From assembly GCA_024291935.2 (NCBI GenBank), contig JAGTYA010000025.1, positions 5,787,501-5,851,500 of the forward strand: a stretch of DNA of 64,000 bases, read 5' to 3'. The notes below the pieces were generated by a model. The model saw only the letters and a list, made by a program, of their open reading frames with translations, did not search any database and had not been told where the DNA came from. Below are positions 59,855 to 64,000 of the stretch, in pieces (the stretch's first letter is position 1; every line of letters starts with the position of its first letter). This DNA comes from Okapia johnstoni. Its lineage: Eukaryota > Chordata > Mammalia > Artiodactyla > Giraffidae. Made by a program: the position numbers and the translations under genes.

Positions 59855-59945
59855 GGCCCTGTGAGACCTGGGATCAGTCATCTAACCTCTCTGAACCTCA
59901 GTTTCCAGGCTGGTGAAATGGGCTTCCTAACGTCATATGAATAAA
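59855..59945 (-). mobile_element. MIR SINE fragment
   Basis: Reverse core CATCTAACCTCTCTGAACC then TCAGTTTCCAGGCTGG. Confidence 0.75.
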
Positions 59946-59964
59946 GTAAATTGGCCCCGAAGGC

Positions 59965-60302
59965 CTCTGCTCCTGCTGTCTGCCCTGCTGAGAATGCCCT
60001 TTCCCAGGGCAGACTCGAGGGTCACCCGCTTGCCTCCTTCAAGCCTAGCTCCAAAGCCACCTTCTCAATGGGATTTCCCCTGATCCCCTGCTTGAAAACC
60101 AGAAACCTCCCTGGCTTGACTCCCTGCCCTGAGGCTCCATCCTCTCCACTTCCTGTTTCCCTCCCTCATACCTGCTTATTCATTTTGTTCAACTCCTGCC
60201 TCCCTCTCCTGCACCACCTGCTCTGGAGAAGTAGGAGTTTCCATCTGCCCCATTCACTATGAACCTCAAGGCAGGTGCTCAATAAATTCGGGATGAATGA
60301 AT
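59965..60302 (+). mobile_element. L2 LINE 3' end
   Basis: GAGAATGCCCTTTCCC, CTTCAAGCCTAGCTCC and the end GGTGCTCAATAAATTCGGG with ATGAATGAATG match the L2 3' order. Confidence 0.8.
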
Positions 60303-60399
60303 GGAGAGCGCTAGCTAATAGTTCTGCTGTGATCTGGTGTGTAAACTTGCCTCCCTCCGAAAATAAAACTGCTCTTTGTTGTTTAATGAGCTTGAAATT

Positions 60400-60790
60400 A
60401 AAAGTTCAAGACAAATACTGTATTTCACATATATGTGTAATCTAAAAAAAAACCAACACACACAAACAGACACAGAAAACATAAACAGAGGTATAGATAC
60501 AGAGAACAAACAGGTGGTTGCCTAAAGGGAAGGGAGTAAGGGAGGAAAGAAATAGCTGAAGGAGGGTAACAGGTACAAAGTTTCAGTTGCAAAATAAACT
60601 AGTCATGGGTATGAAACGTACAGTGTGGGGCATATAGTCAATAACAACATAATATCTTCACATAATGACATACTGTAACTAGACTGACTTGTGACAGTCA
60701 GTTAGAAATGTACAGAAATACTGAATCATTACATTGCATAAGAGGAACTAACAGTGTTGTAGGTCAATTATACTTCAAAAACAAACTCAT
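60400..60790 (+). mobile_element. L1 3' end
   Basis: 3' UTR text (GGTGGTTGCCTAAAGGGAA, GAATCATTACATTGCATAA, GTAGGTCAATTATACTTC). Confidence 0.8.
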
Positions 60791-60835
60791 AGAAAAAGAG
60801 ATCGGATTTGTGGCTACCATCAGGGAAGGTATGTG

Positions 60836-61079
60836 CTTCCCTGGTGGGGTTCAGACGGTGAATGAATGAATGAATGCATGAATCCACCTGCAATGCGGAA
60901 GACCTGGGTTCTATCCCTGGGTTCGATCCCTGGGTTGGGAAGATCCCCTGGATGAGGGAACAGCTACCCACTCCAGTATTCTGGCCTGGAGGGGTCCATG
61001 GACAGAGAAGCCTGGCAGGCTACAGTCCATGGGGTTGCAAAGAGTCAGACACGACTGAGCAACTTTCACTTCACTTCAG
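60836..61079 (+). mobile_element. Bov-tA SINE with internal TGAA expansion
   Basis: A TGAATGAATGAATGAATGCA tract replaces part of the tRNA head, and the B-box is duplicated (two GGGTT.GATCCCTGGGTT copies near 60908 and 60920). Confidence 0.88.
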
Positions 61080-61690
61080 TGGAGGAATGGGACACGAAAG
61101 CAGTCAAAAGCGTAAACTTCCTAAGGATATAATGTACAACACGATAAATATAATTAACATTGCTATATGTTGTACACGAAAGTTAACAGAGGAAATCCGG
61201 AGTTCTTATCACAAGGAAAAAGTAATTTTTTGAGATGAGATGATGGATGTTCACTAACCTTATTGTTATCATCACTTTATGATGCATGTAAATCAAATCA
61301 TTACATAAATCAAATCATTATGCTGAGGCCCTCCTGGTGGCTCAGTGGTAAAGAATCCTCCTTCCAAGGCAGGGAACAAGGGTTCAATCCCTGGTCTGGG
61401 AAGATCTCACATGCCACGGGACAACTAAGTCCACGCGTCACAACTACTGAGCCCACTCTCTAGAGCCTGCGCTCCTCAACAAGAGTCACCCCAGTTCACC
61501 GCAACAAGAAAGAAAGCCCCAAAGCAGCAACGAAGACCCAGCACTGCTAAAAATAAACTAATAAATAAATTTGCTTAAAAATCTTTTAAAAAACAAAAAA
61601 CTTAGAAATCTTCTAAAGAAACTATTACGCTCTGCATCTTAAACTTACACCACATTGTGTGTCAATTACATCTCAATAAAACTGGAAAAA
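61080..61690 (+). mobile_element. L1M 3' UTR, interrupted
   Basis: Text such as AATATAATTAACATTGCTA and TGAGATGATGGATGTTCAC, then TCAATTACATCTCAATAAA after the CHR-1 at 61327-61580, is an old L1 3' end. Confidence 0.78.
61327..61580 (+). mobile_element. CHR-1 SINE
   Basis: Head GCCCTCCTGGTGGCTCAG; tail TAAAAATAAACTAATAAATA. It is nested in the L1M. Confidence 0.9.
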
Positions 61691-62094
61691 AAATACAACG
61701 GTTTAAACTGAAAAAAACAAAACCCACAGTATTTCCAGAGAAAAGTATTATTCCCAAAGAGGGGGATTTGCAAAGAAGAAGAGATTCACAGTGAGAGGGT
61801 GCTACATGCTCTAAAACATAAACAGCAAAGCAAACAGCCACCCTGACCTCTGACTGCCCAGGGTGGTGTGAAGCTGTTCCTGCGAGGCTCTCATGAGAAG
61901 CAAGAACACAGTGCCCCTGCCTCGGACCCGTCCCTCCAAGCACCTCGGGACAGAATCATTCATTCACTCAGGATGGGGTGGACGGACAGCAGCAAGGCCC
62001 TCCCTGTGCAGGGCCTTCCCTGCCCCCCGCCAACAGCCTGCATACAGGGAAATGGTGACCTCAGTTACACACAGTTCAAAAATGAAAAGCTAAA

Positions 62095-62305
62095 ATAAAA
62101 TATTGATACCATGCAAAAAATAAAACGAGAAACTACTGTATGGCTCAGAGAACTCTACTCCACGCTGTGTGGCGATCTAAATGAGAAGGCAATCCAAGCA
62201 AGAGGTATACATGTAGCTGATTCTCTCTGCTGAACAGCAGAAACTAACACAGCATTGTAAAGCAACTATCCTCCAATAAAAAGTAATTTAAAAAAATAAA
62301 TAAAA
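62095..62305 (+). mobile_element. L1 3' end, ruminant type
   Basis: GCAGAAACTAACACAGCATT, GTAAAGCAACTATCCTCC and AATAAAAAG mark the terminus. Confidence 0.82.
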
Positions 62306-62614
62306 CTCAGGCTCTTCTAACAATAGGCTGTCTTTCTATTTAGCGCTTCTGTGAGATGGCTACATCGTTACTCAACAGGATGGTATCTCTGCTTTTCTGC
62401 TGCCTCCAAACTCTGCGCAGAGGGAAAAAAAAAAAAGCTGAAGCCAGCAATCTCCAAGAGTTTGTGGCTTTAAAAAGAGAATAAAACAAAGCCTGCAAGA
62501 GGGAGTAAAACCAACAAGGAGCATCTTCCATTCTCTTAGGAGCCACGACTGTGGGTGTAACCTGGATGCCAGCTAGGAGTCAGGAAGGGGGTGCTGAGTT
62601 GGAAGGTACCTCAT

Positions 62615-62805
62615 GCACAGGTCTCCAATTTCCCAGAATTTCAGGACCGGGGCTGGCTTGTGAAAAATGCCAATTGCTGGGCCCCACGCCAGAGTTTCTG
62701 ATGCAGTAGGTTTGGGGTGGGACCTAAGAATTTGCATTTTTAACTAGTTCCCAGGCAGAAGGACGCTGCAGGTTCAGACTATACTTTGAGAACGACTGCT
62801 CTAGA
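62615..62805. mobile_element. MER5-type hAT relic
   Basis: GGGCCCCACGCCAGAGTTTC, TGATGCAGTAGGTTTGGGG and CTTTGAGAACGACTG match the MER5 order. Confidence 0.7.
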
Positions 62806-63381
62806 ACAAAGCCGTCCAGGTCAGAAGGCTGACCTCAGTTAGGTCAGCCTCCCTCCGCTGACCTCCCTCCGCTGAACACAGAACGTGCAGGCAGACACAT
62901 GTGCACACAGGGAGCCGCAGAGAGCCCGGGCCCGACCACTGGTCCTCTGATAGCCAGACTCCCCTGGCACAGCCAACAACTGATGGAACAATTCTCTGGG
63001 GTACGTGGACCTTCTAAGCAGCCCATTCGGGTCCCGCCTGAGCCAGTCACTGCAACAGGTTCTAAGTCACTCCCGAAACCCTTGAAATCCAAAGTGACAG
63101 ATTTCCCTTTTTGGGGGGAGCAGTCACGAGCAATCCCACCCTTTGCACATGGGTAACCACCGGCAGCAAGATCCGCTTTCTGCCTAGTGATGATTTCAAG
63201 TCTCTTTTCAAGTTTCAGAAGAAGCAGCTGAAAGAGGAAATTAAAAAAAAAAAAGACAGGCCCACTCAAGGAGAGCAACAGCATCCCTGGTGGGGGACGG
63301 GGGGGGCACTTCCCCCTAATGCCCAAGTGCAGGGACCCCACCACCCACTGTTGGCAACCACGCCAGCCTCTCACTACTCAC

Positions 63382-64000
63382 CAAAGTAATCAGCCTTCGG
63401 GTGAGCATCCATCTCCCGCTCCAGACGCTGGGTGAGGGCTTCTAACTTCAATTCGGCGGCCGTGGGTCCAAGCTCAGGGCCTGGGATGAGTGTCTGGCAG
63501 GGTAGCCTCACTCTGGGAGAACTCGGTGTCTCTGGGAGCACAGGCCCCAGGCTGCCATCAGAGGCCCAGCCAGAGGCACCTTCTTTACAAGATAACTCAG
63601 GCAGGGTGGACATCACTGGATGGACAAGGCTGTTGGGGCTGAGCTTGGGACCAACGCCAGGATCTGTACAGCCAGGCTTGGGACCCAGCCCAGGGACGGC
63701 ACCCGCCTGCATATGGTCCATGCTGGCTGGCAAGGATGAAGGGGCAGAGCTAGAAAGGTAAGATTTGGGCCCATCTTGGAACCAGGGTTGACGATCCGCA
63801 GTGGGTTTGGGCATTGTGCCTGAAACCTCACTCCCTACCCCCGAGTTTGTTCTGGGAAGCGACCCTTGACTGGGCCGGTTCAGGGCTAGGGACGCTGAGA
63901 AAGAAGGGGTCCTGGGCTGAGCAGACCTCGGGAGGGCCCCATTCTCTGGGCCCGGGGAAGGGAGGCCAGGGCTCACTCGCTGGGAGGAGGCGGTGGTCCA
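63382..64000 (-). CDS. LIMD1: LIMD1 coding exon 1, 3' part (pre-LIM region)
   Basis: This segment encodes 206 full codons plus the first base of a split glycine codon. It is open to the window edge, where it reads WTTASSQRVSPGLPSP, so the true start lies outside and the internal GTG or ATG codons should not be used as starts. The protein is rich in Ser, Pro and Gly and looks disordered, with a recognisable stretch PWFQDGPKSYLSSSAPSS in the middle. The last 30 residues turn helical and charged (LEALTQRLEREMDAHPKADYF), which in this family leads straight into LIM1. The exon ends at a GTGAGT donor after base 63382. In human LIMD1 this region holds protein-binding segments for pRB and silencing or Hippo partners; which of them fall here is inferred from recall, not read from the sequence. 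Confidence 0.95.

Larger units (their letters stand above)
33042..63381 (-). other. LIMD1: LIMD1 intron 1 (as far as the window shows)
   Basis: The 30.3-kb intron joins the long first coding exon to LIM1. It is full of SINEs and LINE pieces listed separately. I recognise nothing in 33919-34229, 34963-35350, 37411-39469, 40743-42527, 45766-46184, 46276-47213, 49620-50073, 50348-51396, 51741-52807, 53640-55282, 55930-56349, 56753-57419, 57541-58576, 58674-59089, 61691-62094 and 62806-63381. Part of 35360-35780 resembles an old L1, and 34230-34390 resembles the A-rich LINE relic seen in intron 2. Confidence 0.88.

Noticed and set aside
63374..63976. LIMD1 translation start at base 63976
   Set aside because: That codon is GTG and the frame stays open to the window edge with LIMD1-like residues before it, so it is internal.

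Overview
The window is mammalian, and specifically ruminant, nuclear DNA. It carries the ruminant-restricted Bov-tA/Bov-A SINE and BovB (RTE) LINE families, the wider cetartiodactyl CHR-1/CHR-2 SINEs, ruminant L1 3' ends, and older mammalian repeats (MIR, L2, HAL1/L1M, MER5-type hAT, LTR relics). The sequence does not let me pick a species within the ruminants.

One protein-coding gene spans the whole window on the minus strand: LIMD1 (LIM domain-containing protein 1, Ajuba/Zyxin family). I assembled seven coding segments by finding family-specific peptides and then the GT/AG splice sites that join them in phase: 63382-64000 (3' part of the large first coding exon), 32940-33041, 10284-10351, 6958-7020, 1653-1783, 1099-1150 and 48-116. 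Every junction keeps the frame. The segments encode the Ser/Pro-rich pre-LIM region, complete LIM1 and LIM2 and the first part of LIM3. The start codon lies beyond base 64000 and the end of LIM3 plus the stop codon lie before base 1. No promoter, CpG-island start or polyadenylation site of LIMD1 is inside the window.

The rest is intron: about 30.3 kb (intron 1), 22.6 kb (intron 2), 3.3 kb, 5.2 kb, 0.5 kb and 1.0 kb, packed with retroposons. Notable items are a decayed TMA7 processed pseudogene inside a site that took three successive insertions (18911-19777), a 710-bp poly(A)-tailed retrocopy that begins in the 3' tip of a Bov-A/BovB element and has its own target-site duplication (13073-13806), a bare poly(A) tract flanked by an 11-bp direct repeat (47214-47259), a palindromic mini-mariner (47508-47588), and tail-to-tail CHR-1 and Bov-tA pairs that could fold in the LIMD1 pre-mRNA. 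I found no tRNA gene other than tRNA-derived SINEs, no rRNA, no CRISPR array, and no second intact protein-coding gene. Repeat limits are read by eye and are good to roughly 5-20 bases unless a target-site duplication fixes them.
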